Assembly: GCA_037042915.1 (NCBI GenBank)
Contig: CM073203.1
Location: 310,001 to 374,000, forward strand
Source of the DNA: Auricularia sp. M13
Taxonomy: Eukaryota > Basidiomycota > Agaricomycetes > Auriculariales > Auriculariaceae
Direction: 5' to 3'
DNA length: 64,000 bases
Positions 10,242-20,487 of the stretch are shown one piece after another. The position numbers were made by a program, and so were the translations under genes. The notes under the pieces are model-generated. The model did not search any database. It had not been told where the DNA came from and saw only the letters and a program-made list of their open reading frames with translations. The stretch's first letter is position 1; each line of letters opens with the position of its first letter.

Positions 10242-11592
10242 ATGCCTCTTCAATCGCTTGTCGTCGTCTTCCTGTACGCAATGGCTACACTCGCCTCCGC
10301 TGCCAGCTACGATCGGCATTACCGCACCGTGACGACGTCTCGCGGCATGAACTATCAATATCTCTCACTGAAGCCCACGCTCGCATTCAGGCCCACCCTT
10401 GTGTTCCTCCACGGCTTCCCGTCGACGTCGCATGATTGGCACTACCAGGTTGAATACTTTGGCGCAAAAGGTATATGCATCCCATATGCTCATAAGCCAG
10501 CATGACATTGACTGTCTACATGGTAGGATACGGCCTCATCGTCCCAGACATGTTGGGCTACGGCGGCACTGACAAGCCGATGGACCCCGCCGAGTACAAG
10601 CTGCGCCTCATGTCCCAGGACATTGTCGACATCCTCGATCACGAGAAAATCCCGCCCTCACGCGCCATCGCCATCGCTCACGATTGGTATGGGCGCCATC
10701 TAGATGCGGGGTGGTCTCCGAGGCTGACACCGACGCAGGTCCAGCGCACTCCTCTCGCGCATGGCACTCTACCATCCCACGCGCTTCTTTGCGTACGCTT
10801 GGTTTGCCTTGAGCTTCATGGGCCCTGAGGTCGAGATCCTCCCCTTCGACGAGCTGCTGGCATGGCAGAAGGAGCACTACGGCGTCGAGCTCGCGGCGTA
10901 CCAGGAGTTTTTCGTCCAGCCTGGCGCCGCTAAGATCATGGAGGAAAACGCACGTCGCCCTTTCCTGGTGCATTGCGCGCGTAGCTGACCGACGCCTCCA
11001 TTCATTTCAGTTCGAGTCACTCGCGGACGTGTGTTACCCGGCAGACCCTACGCTCTGGAAGCGCGTGCAGACCGTCAGGTACAAGCTCGCCAAGTTCATC
11101 GGCCAGGGCAAGCGCACGAAGAGGGCGTCGTGGATATTACCCTCGGTGCGACACCAGCACGGACACTGCGCCAGCAGTTGCTGATATGATACTCCATGGC
11201 TAGAACGTAGAGGCTTTGCGGAAGACTGTTTCCAACAACGGCCTCGAAGCGCCTATCAACTGGTATCGGTGCATGCTCGGCGGGTACAACGTTGAGGACG
11301 ACAAAGGTAAGACACGACCTTTCGTGCGTGTTGCCAGTTGGTCTAACAGGAATTCGCAGAGCTCGCAGCGCACGAAATCAAGATCTCGAAGCCAGTCTTC
11401 TTCGGCGCCGCGCTGAATGACTACATCGGACTCGCCGACCTCTACAAAGCCGCCATCCAAGACGTTGTGCCCGCGCCGAACCTCACAATCAAAGACTTCG
11501 AAGCTGGGCATTGGGTATACCTCGAGAGGCTGCACGAGGTCAACCACGAGCTCGAGAAGTGGCTGCTGTCTCTGTTCGCCGACGACTCGTAG
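10242..11592 (+). CDS. Alpha/beta-hydrolase, epoxide hydrolase-like, with signal peptide
   Basis: Six exons: 10242-10470, 10527-10686, 10739-10967, 11011-11145, 11204-11306 and 11360-11592, giving 362 residues. The N-terminus is a plausible secretion signal (MPLQSLVVVFLYAMATLASAA). The oxyanion motif HGFP is at residues 57-60; the nucleophile elbow AHDWSS places the nucleophile at Asp129, which splits across intron 2; the catalytic His lies in EAGHW near the C-terminus. This order fits soluble epoxide hydrolases and related dehalogenases, which open an epoxide through an Asp-ester intermediate; the true substrate is unknown. Intron 3 is ambiguous: a GT donor at 10968 leaves a 43-nt intron, whereas a GC donor at 10950 would give a 61-nt intron and a protein six residues shorter that aligns better with the family pattern. 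Confidence 0.85.
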
Positions 11593-11973
11593 AAGAGCCA
11601 AGGTCCCTCCCTCCTCATAATTGTCCGCCTCTTTCTTGTGATGTGATGGGGATCCGACATTGATCCGCCTCATCCTCATCTCTGTACTTTATGACTCAGC
11701 AGCCTCCTCCCGTTTGACATCAGCTGAATAAGCAGGCTAGAATAACGTTGACGGTGTCGAAAAGCCAGTTGGCATGTAGAAGCTTCACCGTTCAACCGTG
11801 TGGGTCAAGGCTCGTCAATTACTGTACGTATCTTCCATAGAACTTCACCGCCCTGGAGCCCTGTACCGACGGTCGGCCTAAACGCAACCCGAGCACAGAG
11901 TCCACAAAACAAGACTCGACCTCTTCATCTCGCTGTAGCTTGCTGTACGCTTCCTGCAAACTACTATCGAGGC

Positions 11974-11987
11974 AATTTCCTCCCAAA
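11974..11987. repeat. Left copy of 14-bp target-site duplication
   Basis: AATTTCCTCCCAAA, repeated exactly at 25883-25896 immediately after a poly(A) tract. It marks the 5' boundary of the LINE insertion. Confidence 0.85.
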
Positions 11988-12500
11988 GGGGCACTCTTGC
12001 TCCCGGACTCTCATGTCCTTGCGCGCTGATGCAGCCGCTGCCCATCGCGGCATCTCTCCCCTTAGTGGAGAGTAAATATGAAAGGCCCTCATGCCCTCGA
12101 ACACAGTCTGACACTTTGAATCGAAAAACGAAAAACGATGCGGCGTACCTGCCAATACCGCGCGCGACGCCCATGATGGATATAAGCCACGTCCTCCGCC
12201 CGTTACCAAGCGACGCAGACGGACGCGAGGATGTTTGGTCAGAGCTTCAATCTAGGTTCCTTTCACTGGGTGACAAGGGAAGTGCTCGACACGAACCTGC
12301 CCGGTGCTCACTGCTGGAGACGACCTTTCCGTGGGAACGCCGACATACGTCACTTTCGTTGGATGACATATCCACTGACCAATTTAAGAATGGCTCCCCG
12401 TGGAGCGCGGAAGTGTTCCCCTGGATGCCCCCCCTTTTTTTGGACGCCCAATTTCAGTTTTCGACACCAGTCACCCGTGCCTCCTCTCCGCGCGCCTTTC

Positions 12501-13730
12501 ATGTCTGGACGCGAGACTCGCCGGTCGTTGTCCCCCGACCGCTCGTCCATCATGCAGTCCTCCAGTGGGCATCCAGCACCGACTCGGGCCCGCTGGATCG
12601 GACACATGGACGTGGAATCAGCTCTCCACGGCGCCTTCTTTAACGGACTTGTGGACGGACAGAGACTCCACTACGGTGGCCACCGTCCTCTGGCCGGAGG
12701 CGAGGAGACGGAATTGCAGTATCTCCGCGGGTACGCCACCGGGGTAAGCAACTGGAGAGACGATAACCCCCAGGTCACCGATCCCCTGGAAGGCATCACA
12801 CCCCACGACCCCAGTATCATCCGATCCATGGACTTCTTCCCCTTTCCCGGCGTCAAAGCCTTCCTGCCGTACTCGCAGCGCCCGAGAACACGCTCAGCTC
12901 GCCACGCACGAGCCCGTGGCACAATTTTCGAAGCGGCAAAAATCCCGGAGGTCCCGACGCCGAAAGGCGTGAACATGGACACGCTCATGAAGGGCTGGCC
13001 GCACAGGTTGCGAACCCTTGCGGCCGGCATGAAGGAGGGCGGCTGCTGGTTCGTCCCTGAGTGCCACCCGCTGGCTCGCGTCACGGCGACCGTTATAGTG
13101 GAGGTGCTGCTCGCCCTCTTCGCCTACCTTTGGCCAAACGAACCACCTCTCGCACTGGAGTACCCGAAATACGTCGGGGACCTCCTGCCGAATGGCGGAA
13201 TCTTCGTGCATGGCCCCGAGGAACGTATCCGCCAGCTCATCGCGGGCGGCACGTGGTCAACGTCTTGGATGTGCCTCTTCGTCTTCCCCAACAGGCCGAA
13301 CTCCTCCGCTCTGGTCTGCACATTCGAGAGCGATTCGCTGGGGCGATCGGAGTATCAAGGAGTGTACGAGGGAATCCGCGCGGCTCTAGAAGCCAGTGCC
13401 ACCGTCGCCGGGCTATGTACTGATCGTGGTCGTGACACAGCCGACGTTATCGACAAAATGTGGCTACAGTACGCGCTATTACCGGGCCCGACAGGCCGCG
13501 ATCGCCACTTCTGGCACGTCTTCATGCCTGGACCCAGCAGCGACCCGCGCGAGGACAGCGTGTGGAACCTAATCGTAGCATCCCTCCGCCCCGAGGGGGG
13601 TGAGGGATCCTTTATGTGTAGTGTCGAGATCGCCTGTAAGGTATGCAGCTGCCGTTTACACACTAGCGCCCTATGCCCGACCCGCGCCTATGTACTTTGG
13701 AGAGGCGCCGTCGCCCCGGCGGCAGCTTAG
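12501..13730 (+). CDS. Gag-like protein with CCHC zinc knuckle (copy 1, sense)
   Basis: An uninterrupted frame of 409 residues from the ATG at 12501 to TAG at 13730. The frame is open upstream to an ATG at 12231 (499 residues), but 12501 gives almost the same length and N-terminal context as the antisense paralogue at 15782-17005 (407 residues). The two align end to end: WIGH(M/L)D near the N-terminus, LRGYA(T/I)GVS(N/D)W, a YLWP motif mid-way, W(S/T)..M(C/C).(F/L)VFPN, CTFES, and a C-terminal zinc knuckle CKVCSCRLHTSALC (C-x2-C-x4-H-x4-C) followed by PTRAY and WRGA. The knuckle and its position also match ORF1 of the same LINE (CTICSAGSHNMPKC). A nucleic-acid-binding, nucleocapsid-like role is inferred. 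A TATA-like GGATATAAGC lies near 12178. Confidence 0.75.
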   Translation: MSGRETRRSLSPDRSSIMQSSSGHPAPTRARWIGHMDVESALHGAFFNGLVDGQRLHYGGHRPLAGGEETELQYLRGYATGVSNWRDDNPQVTDPLEGITPHDPSIIRSMDFFPFPGVKAFLPYSQRPRTRSARHARARGTIFEAAKIPEVPTPKGVNMDTLMKGWPHRLRTLAAGMKEGGCWFVPECHPLARVTATVIVEVLLALFAYLWPNEPPLALEYPKYVGDLLPNGGIFVHGPEERIRQLIAGGTWSTSWMCLFVFPNRPNSSALVCTFESDSLGRSEYQGVYEGIRAALEASATVAGLCTDRGRDTADVIDKMWLQYALLPGPTGRDRHFWHVFMPGPSSDPREDSVWNLIVASLRPEGGEGSFMCSVEIACKVCSCRLHTSALCPTRAYVLWRGAVAPAAA

Positions 13731-14584
13731 CTGGCCTGATACCGTAGCAGCGCACCAGCTGAAAAATACACTCGCTCGTCCATTTTTGCACTACGACTAG
13801 CACCTGCAGCGCTCAAACGTACATGCAAAGTCCCTCAGAACGATCCGGCTCAGATACAAGGGAATGCAGACGCCGTGGAGAAGGAAAGCTGGAGCTGTGT
13901 ACGAAGCCGAACGTCCTTTAAGAATGGTGTACTAGGTATGGTGGGAGTCAGTGACGCCCGACATAGGCCTGCCGTGAACATACCGTCGCTTAGAACTCGG
14001 GGGATGCCCAGAGACAGAATGGGCAGGACGCGTTGACGTTGAACACGCGGAAGTGTCTGGAAAAGAAGAACAGCTACAAAACGTATCAGTCATGGAAATC
14101 GGTGCGCAGCGCCGTGCCTGTGTGCAGTGATCACAGAAGCACCAGCAAGGGAGCCCGCCAATCCGGCAATGCCGGGAATAACACTGCATCAGAGGCATGG
14201 GGATTAAGACCCAGTGCTGACGTGTATTAGCGCTGCAGAGCACTGAAGGAAGAGACCGGAACAAACCCCGCAATCGTACGCGACGTAAAATCTGAGGCTT
14301 CTGGCTTTCAGCGGAGCCCGAACTAGTAGACCGCCCCCGGCGACGTACGGGAGAGGTCGACACATCCCACATGTGTTCGCCGTATGGCGAGGACACGCAG
14401 ACGAGCTCGACCAGGCTTTTAAGACTGGGCACTGGGACCGTAACGTGGACAGCTGGATTCCACTGGAAGGCGCGCCGCGTATGCGCAAACATTAAACAAA
14501 CCGTGCATCGACGCGGGGAACGCGACACCAGAGAACAACATGACAGCTGCTTCCGGGCAGGCATCAGGATGCACCATCCATAGG
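13731..14584. other. Non-coding stretch inside the LINE
   Basis: About 850 bp between the first gag-like gene and the membrane-protein gene. A long minus-strand open frame runs through here into the next gene but lacks any recognisable domain and overlaps a better-supported sense gene, so it is not called. Confidence 0.45.
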
Positions 14585-14591
14585 TATAAAG
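14585..14591 (+). promoter_or_regulatory. TATA box of the element's membrane-protein gene
   Basis: TATAAAG followed by GCGGG, 38 nt upstream of the ATG at 14623. The element ORF1 has a very similar TATAAAAGGCG at 17763. Confidence 0.55.
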
Positions 14592-14622
14592 GCGGGCTAC
14601 GTCCTCTGGCACCTCTCTAACC

Positions 14623-15268
14623 ATGAAATCCCCAGACAGCCCGCGCGGAAACATTGTTCTCCTGGTCGTTGCGGCCCTCTGCACCGCTACGCTCGCGATT
14701 GCGGTAGGAGGGTTCGTGGCCCTGTGGTACATTGCGAATCGCAGGGGCCAGCAGGACACCGAGCTCGCGGTCACCGCTCCAGGGTCGGACGATGCGGGCC
14801 AGGCCAACAGCCACATGCCACCCCAACATACCACAAGGACAGCCGCCCCTCCCACGTCAAACAACCCGGCGCCCGAATGCGCAGTATCCCAACCGCCGCC
14901 GCCGCCGGTGGACGTGAATACGCCGCGTATCACAGAAGAGCCAGGCGAGCGAAGGATCAAGATTGTGATCCGCGACTACGTCCCCGAAGGACAACAGCCG
15001 CCGGTCTATGGCCCAGGTAGGTATCCTCCTACGTCACTATACACGCTAAAGTCTTGCGCTAGACGATATCAGGCAGTTCATTCCACTGCCGAGGGAACCC
15101 CCGATCCCACGCGGTTACCGTGCACCGTCGCCACCAATTCAGCAGCAAACTCTCTTTGGCCCGAAACACCCCGACGCAGTTATGTTCAATAATACTGCCT
15201 CCTCGAGATCGCGCGGGGTTCGCCGCCAGATCCTGGATCTTTTCGAGAATGTACAAGCACGCGCTTAG
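14623..15268 (+). CDS. Single-pass membrane protein with Pro-rich tail, carried by the LINE
   Basis: Two exons, 14623-15016 and 15063-15268, joined by a 46-nt GTAGGT...TAG intron in phase, give 199 residues. Residues about 11-37 form one strong hydrophobic helix (IVLLVVAALCTATLAIAVGG begins it), followed by NRRG, so the long remainder would face the positive side. The rest is low-complexity and proline-rich, with a PPPPP run near residue 90, a short conserved-looking KIVIRDYVPEGQQPPVYGP block and a basic RSRGVRRQ segment. No family is recognised. Its own TATA box and an intron on the same strand as the transposon transcript suggest a captured host-type gene. Confidence 0.6.
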
Positions 15269-15354
15269 GATAGCTTAAATACCCGCGCTCGTCCCACCCC
15301 CTGTCGCTTCCATGCCCAGCAACGCGCACACTGTCATTCCGTCCTCCCCCCGAA

Positions 15355-15675
15355 ATGTGCTTTGAGATTCTTGGTCTCCGATCGAGTTTATGCAACTGCA
15401 AATTGGTTTTATACCAGAGCGCAGTGAGTTCGGGGATCTCGCCCTGTGCTTTCTGACCCCGACCTCCGTAGGTGGACTGCCAGGAGCCCACCTGTAGGAA
15501 CAGCAGCACGCACGGCAGCCCGCCCCACGACTGCGAAGTCAAGGGATGCGTCGCGTATACCCAGCCGCCCACTACTTTCATCTTGGAGTATGAGAATCGC
15601 CGCTGCTCACGGTGCAGATGTGCGAGGGAAGAGAACAAAGAGAATATCCCGGCCCGCAGGAACGCCGCGGCGTAA
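15355..15675 (+). CDS. Small cysteine-rich protein, carried by the LINE
   Basis: Two exons, 15355-15423 and 15472-15675, with a textbook 48-nt intron (GTGAGT donor, CTGAC branch site, TAG acceptor), give 90 residues. The order MCFEILGL, SLCNCKLV, VDCQEPTCRNSSTH, HDCEVKGC, RRCSRCRC places 12 or so cysteines in pairs, followed by a charged REENKENIPARR tail. Small fungal proteins that begin MC and carry spaced Cys pairs of this kind are common and unnamed; metal binding is likely but unproven. No secretion signal is visible. The reading depends on the intron, but both exons are open and Cys spacing is continuous across the join. Confidence 0.6.
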
Positions 15676-15781
15676 GACGGTTTTGAGTAGAAGTTCACCG
15701 GTAACGCAGCGTCTGTGCATGTAAATAATTCATCTCTGTTCTCCGCAAACCACGGCATGTACAACTCCTCACACAAGGCTC

Positions 15782-17005
15782 TCAGTCCATGGACACGCGC
15801 ACTGCACCCCGCCACCCCGGATATGCGCGAGTCGGGCAGAGCTCGGACGGATGACGAATACAATCGCAGACCTCGCACTGCAACTCCACGCTGCGCATCC
15901 AACGCCCGTCTCCGTCCGAGGGCCGGAGCACGGAGACTATCCAACGCCAGGCCTGCAGCCCAGCAGGCCCACCGCATCCCAGATCCATATCGACGTTCCA
16001 CAGATGGCGGATCCGCCCATTTCCAGCCGGGACGCGGACGTATTCTAGGCGGAGAGAGGCGAAGACGGCGTCTGGCTCACGCCCAAGGTCGAAACAAAAG
16101 CTGGAGGCCGTTGCGCTAGTACCGAGCGCATGAAGCAAGCTGTCGCGCACAGCCTCGTCGTCCGAGCGTGAGTATATGGCGCTCTCGAACGTACAGATGT
16201 AAAGGAAGACCTGGGGCGTGTTGGGGAATACAAGAACGCACATATGCGTAGTCGACCAGACCTGACCGCTGACGAGTTGTTGTACCTGAGCATCGTCTCC
16301 AGTGACGTAGACGGCGCCCACTTGGGAGAGCGGCTCCTCGGAGGGAGGCTCCTCGATGCGAAGAGGCTCGGATGTCGGCCACAAGTAATAAAATAATAAA
16401 CGTAGGATCTCCGCGAGGTAACTCGTCAGGACGGGCGCAACACGCCGCCCTTCGGGCACGACCCAGCAGCCGCGAAGCCCCGTGGCGAACAACCGCTGCC
16501 GCTGCGCGTGAGGCCAGCTCGCGGTTAGGACCAGTCTTTCGACGCCAGTAGGAAGAGGCACTTGAGGCAAAGGGCAGGCGCGGAAGGTCGTCAGCTCCAC
16601 GGTAGCGTGCAGAACTGGCCGAGCCTCGACTCCCCGTGGCAAAGGCAGGATGGCAGGGACGCCGGGTGGGGGAGAATGATAATTGCGCGGCCCGCGGTGG
16701 TTGCGAGCGACAAAGGCGTACATAGGATCCGGAATGTCCGGATTCAGCTCCACCCAGTCGCTGACGCCGATAGCGTAGCCGCGTAGATAGTACAATTCCA
16801 CAGCCCCGGCGGCAGCCACAGGCCGCTGGGCGCCGTAGTTCAGGCAGTAGCCATCCTTGACACCGGCAGTGAACGCGTGGTGCACTGCGGTGAGTGGGTC
16901 GAGGTGGCCAATCCACGGACCATTCGAGAGTGCGTCGAAGTCAACACTCCCGGGCTCGGGCGTGTCAGCTCCAGGGCTGCTTGTACCACCGTCGATGTCG
17001 GACAT
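15782..17005 (-). CDS. Gag-like protein with CCHC zinc knuckle (copy 2, antisense)
   Basis: Uninterrupted minus-strand frame of 407 residues, ATG at 17005. It is collinear with the sense gag-like protein at 12501-13730: WIGHLDP, YYLRGYAIGVSDW, FYYLWP, VWSTTHMCVLVFPN, CTFES, HLWNVDM, and the zinc knuckle CEVCDCIRHPSELC followed by PTRAYPGWRGA. In basidiomycete LINE ORF1-like proteins, as I recall them, a C-x2-C-x4-HP-x3-CP...PGW ending is typical, so this is a retrotransposon nucleocapsid relative rather than a host enzyme. It is transcribed against the element. It has no introns and no premature stops, which argues that the protein is still under selection or was inserted recently. Confidence 0.75.
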   Translation of the reverse strand: MSDIDGGTSSPGADTPEPGSVDFDALSNGPWIGHLDPLTAVHHAFTAGVKDGYCLNYGAQRPVAAAGAVELYYLRGYAIGVSDWVELNPDIPDPMYAFVARNHRGPRNYHSPPPGVPAILPLPRGVEARPVLHATVELTTFRACPLPQVPLPTGVERLVLTASWPHAQRQRLFATGLRGCWVVPEGRRVAPVLTSYLAEILRLLFYYLWPTSEPLRIEEPPSEEPLSQVGAVYVTGDDAQVQQLVSGQVWSTTHMCVLVFPNTPQVFLYICTFESAIYSRSDDEAVRDSLLHALGTSATASSFCFDLGREPDAVFASLRLEYVRVPAGNGRIRHLWNVDMDLGCGGPAGLQAWRWIVSVLRPSDGDGRWMRSVELQCEVCDCIRHPSELCPTRAYPGWRGAVRVSMD

Positions 17006-17762
17006 CAGACAGGCACAAAGATACGGTTTGGTGCACAGTAGTGAACGGTTTTGAGACTGGCCGAGACCAAATTAGCCGCAGCCCTCTGAAGACTGGAACT
17101 GCGTCACCCGGGCGTTGCGGGCGCCGGTTTGTCGTACACATGTACTGCGATAGAACGAGACAAGGACAGAGGCCGTGCACTTAGTAAAAGAAAGATGGCC
17201 GAGGATAGAAGACAGAACTGTAGCAAGAAGGTAACAACGGCGCGTGGGACACGAGGGCGTAGGACGCAGGTACTCTGAGCACAAGCCCGGCAGCGGAGAA
17301 GTTCCATACATACAGAGGGCCGTTCGCGAGTAGTTGTCCAGGGGGTACAGAGTCGGTCGACGAGCCCTCGACAGTGTCGTGAACGGATGCAATGCTCTGA
17401 CGACACGCAGTGCGTAACTGACCAGCGTGGGAGCCGCCCGCTGCGCAACTAAATTTTGGCTGACGAATGACCGGATAAGAAGCCCCTGGCCTGTGAGGAA
17501 AAGGATGGCCGAGAGCAGGGATTGAAGTCGGTGATGCGGGGCGCGACGGACAGTGCCCTGCGGCCCTCCCCAGGAAAGCCCTCCAGCGAGCCTCGGTGAA
17601 GAGCGCGCAACATATATTCAGCACGAGAGCCACAGTCGAGCCATAACAGCTGGGGAGGACGCATGTACGAATGACCAGGCAAGTGACGGGGAAATCGCCA
17701 TCAGCTCAAACATTATGGAGCGTCGATCATGACCACGAAGCTGAGCCCTCTGCCGAGCATAG
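17006..17762. other. Divergent spacer between antisense gag-like gene and ORF1
   Basis: About 760 bp separating two divergently oriented genes. No supported coding region; should hold two promoters. Confidence 0.45.
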
Positions 17763-17770
17763 TATAAAAG
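17763..17770 (+). promoter_or_regulatory. TATA box, internal promoter for LINE ORF1
   Basis: TATAAAAG followed by GCGAGG, 60 nt upstream of the ATG at 17830. Confidence 0.55.
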
Positions 17771-17829
17771 GCGAGGTGAGCATAAGACCTGAGCGTGAGC
17801 TCGAATCTCTCGTTTCTCGTTGTCCGACC

Positions 17830-19825
17830 ATGACGAATGGGAGTGAGTGAGACTCCCATATCGGCCTGTGCCGAGAGCTGATATCCGTCGCAGACTCTTT
17901 CAACCCGCTGAACCCAGACGCCCGCGTTCCCAACGCGAGCAATGCGACACCGGCAAATGCGAACAAGTCGGCGCCCGCAGAGTCCGGTAGTCTTTCGGGG
18001 TCACTGGCCTCAAGCACGGTGCCCGCTCCGCCTTTCAACGTCCCGAGCATGGCGCCCCCGGTGACGCCAGCTCGTCCGGGCGTCACGCGCCGCCGTGAGG
18101 GCAGCTCGGGTGACGAGGCTGCAGAACAGGCGCGCAGAGGCCGCTACAATGACCGTCGCCCTGCTCCGTCCAACGTCGGTGCCGCTGCGGGCGCGGACTC
18201 CGAGAGTCTGATGAGGGCGACGCCCTCTGCGGGTCCGCCGAGCGGGCTCACACAAGCCCTGGTAGCCCAGAAAATAAAGGCGAGCCCTTCCTCTTTCGGT
18301 CTTGCCTCCAAGCAGCTCATAGTAACTGCAGTCTCTCGAGGCTGAAAAGGGAAAGGGCCCTGCGACGGCTAGTGCGCCCGGGCCCGCGCGGGGATCAGCA
18401 ACCTCTCGCTCTGCAGGCTCCTTTGCTGCAGTTACTCGCGCTGCGGCCCCAGAGGCCGCCCAGGCGTCCCGCCCGTCGCCTCCTCTGGAGACAGGTCCAG
18501 CAACGGGCCTCGCGACTGTAACGGTCGCATCTCAGCCGGACGGTGACATCGACATGCCAGACGAGCAACGGCCCGTCATGTCCGGACAGTACCACGGTTT
18601 TGAGGCCTTCGAAACCCAGGGCCCCGCGCCGCGCCGCGCGTACTCGCCGGCGTGGGCCCCAGGAAGTGTCAGCTATACACCAGCACTCTCGACCGTCGTG
18701 GCGCCGCCTGAGCGCGACGCCCCGCCACACATGCTGCCCGCGCCTCTGGGAACGCTGTCTGCGGCTGCTGCGACCTCCGTGAAGAACATGGGCGAACGCC
18801 CTAAGCTCTTCGAGAAGTCAACGGTGAGCGTGGCATGGTCCAAGGATACCCTCCCCTTCGATGGCATGCCCGCCGACGGCATCACGCGCGGCGTTCGCGC
18901 AAGCCAGCTCCACCTCTTCCGCACGCTCGCTCAGCAGGGGACGCCGTGCATCTGGCTTCGTCTCTTGGTATGGAAGGACTCCATCAATCCGAGCCTGCCA
19001 CCAGCGGCGGGCGCAGCGATAATCTTGCAGCAGCTGCGCGGCCTTCTGGGAGGCGACGAGTCCTTCTCCCCCGAGCTCGCGCCCGCGCTGCAGGAGACGG
19101 GCAGTACGGATACCACGGCACCGAACCTCTTCGCTCTCTGGGACATCGAGAAGCAACTCGAGGACACCCTCGGCCTGGCACGTGTCTGGATCGCAGGCCC
19201 GGCGGTGATTGGCGCTTACCGCGTCCTTGGCGAAGGAGCGTCGAAGTTCCTCTTCACCCTGTCCGGCTTCACCACGACGTCCATGACCAGGGCGCGCGCC
19301 GCTTTCCTGCGAGTCCTTGGCGGCAACACTGCCGAGGCCGTGTCACTGCGCACGCACGTGGATGCGTGCAGCGACGTCCCGTCCGACGACCAAGCCGCAG
19401 GGAACGAGAGCTCACCCTACGAGCGCTGGATGACGGGCGTGGAACTCCGTCCGATCCAAGTCTTCGGCCAGGGCAAGGCGCTCATCACCCATTTCAACGT
19501 CTATGCGCCAGTATGCACGGGCTCACCGGAGGCTTGGGCACGCGTACGTGTGCTGGCAGGCGGTATCACCGTCGAAGATGACATGATCGGACTGGGCAAG
19601 AAACGTGACGAGCCTTGGCACTGCACGATCTGCAGTGCCGGCTCGCACAACATGCCCAAGTGCGAGCTGCAGGAACTTCCTTTCTGGCCCGCGGGCCCCC
19701 CGCAGAACACTGAGCCGGAGAAGCCGGCAGAGTCGGGGATCAGTTTCGCACAGCCGCGCCAGCCACAGGCTCCGCGCGCCAGGGGCGGATGGCAACAGTC
19801 TTTCCGCGGTCGGGGCAGGTTTTAG
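17830..19825 (+). CDS. LINE ORF1: gag/nucleocapsid-like protein
   Basis: The C-terminal 498 codons (18332-19825) are one open frame. Two upstream exons (17830-17842 and 17894-18261) join in phase through a 51-nt intron (GTGAGT...GTCGCAG) and a 70-nt intron (GTAGCC...CTGCAG), giving 624 residues. Residues 1-215 are Ser/Ala/Pro-rich and disordered; about 220-560 form a folded domain with blocks similar in order to the two other gag-like proteins of this element; the end holds the zinc knuckle CTICSAGSHNMPKC (C-x2-C-x4-H-x4-C) and an Arg/Gly-rich tail (GGWQQSFRGRGRF). It should coat the element RNA. The second intron is less sure than the first. If neither intron is real, the N-terminus begins further downstream, with ATG 18554 the first in frame. 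Confidence 0.75.
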
Positions 19826-20487
19826 GTACCAATGTACTCACTTGACTTGTCTCGCGTTAGTTACGTGCCCAATGGCAAATAAAAAGAGTTGCAGCGTCCT
19901 TCGACGCTCCCAGCACCCTTTGACCAGCGGCAGTAGCGCGAACCGGCACGAGTGCAGCCACTAGGTCACATATGAGCTGAGCACGAACTCTGAGCTAAGT
20001 GCACCGCTCTGGCCCAATATACCGACCGTACGCGGGACGGGAAAGCCAGGATGGTAGCGGAGGCCTATTTAGGCCAAGGATGAGCCGCGCAGAGATGCTG
20101 AAGCCTCGGGAAATGGCACCTGCCCGGGCCGTTGCCAAAGTACCAAAAGCATAATCCACCGCGCTGTCCGGGATATGTCAGCTGTGCGGCGTCAGGTGGG
20201 TAGGCCTGTGTACCGCGAGACTCGCTGCCACCGACCACTCACTCTCACATCAACACGTCGCCGTTCACCGGCATACCATCGGACCTGACAGGTTAGGAAA
20301 CGAGGTCACCCGCGCTGGAGAGACTCGTACGCGGTCTGCCAGTTGGGTCGAAGATGATGGCGCGGGCGGCGAAGGCGGCAGACTTCCCCCTGTACGCGTG
20401 CAGTCCCCTGCATTCGGCGTCCCCGAGGGTGGCAGAGCTTCTGGCTCGGGCATCCGAAGAGATGGTCATGCGGGAGACCATGCTGAC
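19826..20487. other. Spacer between LINE ORF1 and ORF2
   Basis: About 660 bp. The ORF2 frame is open from about 20398 but without an ATG until 20488. No independent gene seen. Confidence 0.5.

Noticed and set aside
12231-12500. N-terminal 90-codon extension of the sense gag-like protein
   Set aside because: The extension has unusual composition and no counterpart in the antisense paralogue; the ATG at 12501 gives matching lengths. It cannot be fully excluded.
13932-14960. 342-codon minus-strand open frame inside the LINE
   Set aside because: No domain, odd composition, non-ATG start region, and it overlaps antisense the better-supported membrane-protein gene with a TATA box and intron.
13731-17829. 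Nested separate transposon within the LINE
   Set aside because: I looked for internal poly(A), terminal inverted repeats or a second direct-repeat pair and saw none by eye; a computed self-alignment could still find them.
20398-20487. ORF2 start upstream of 20488
   Set aside because: The frame is open but has no ATG before 20488; a GTG start is not expected in a fungal nuclear gene.
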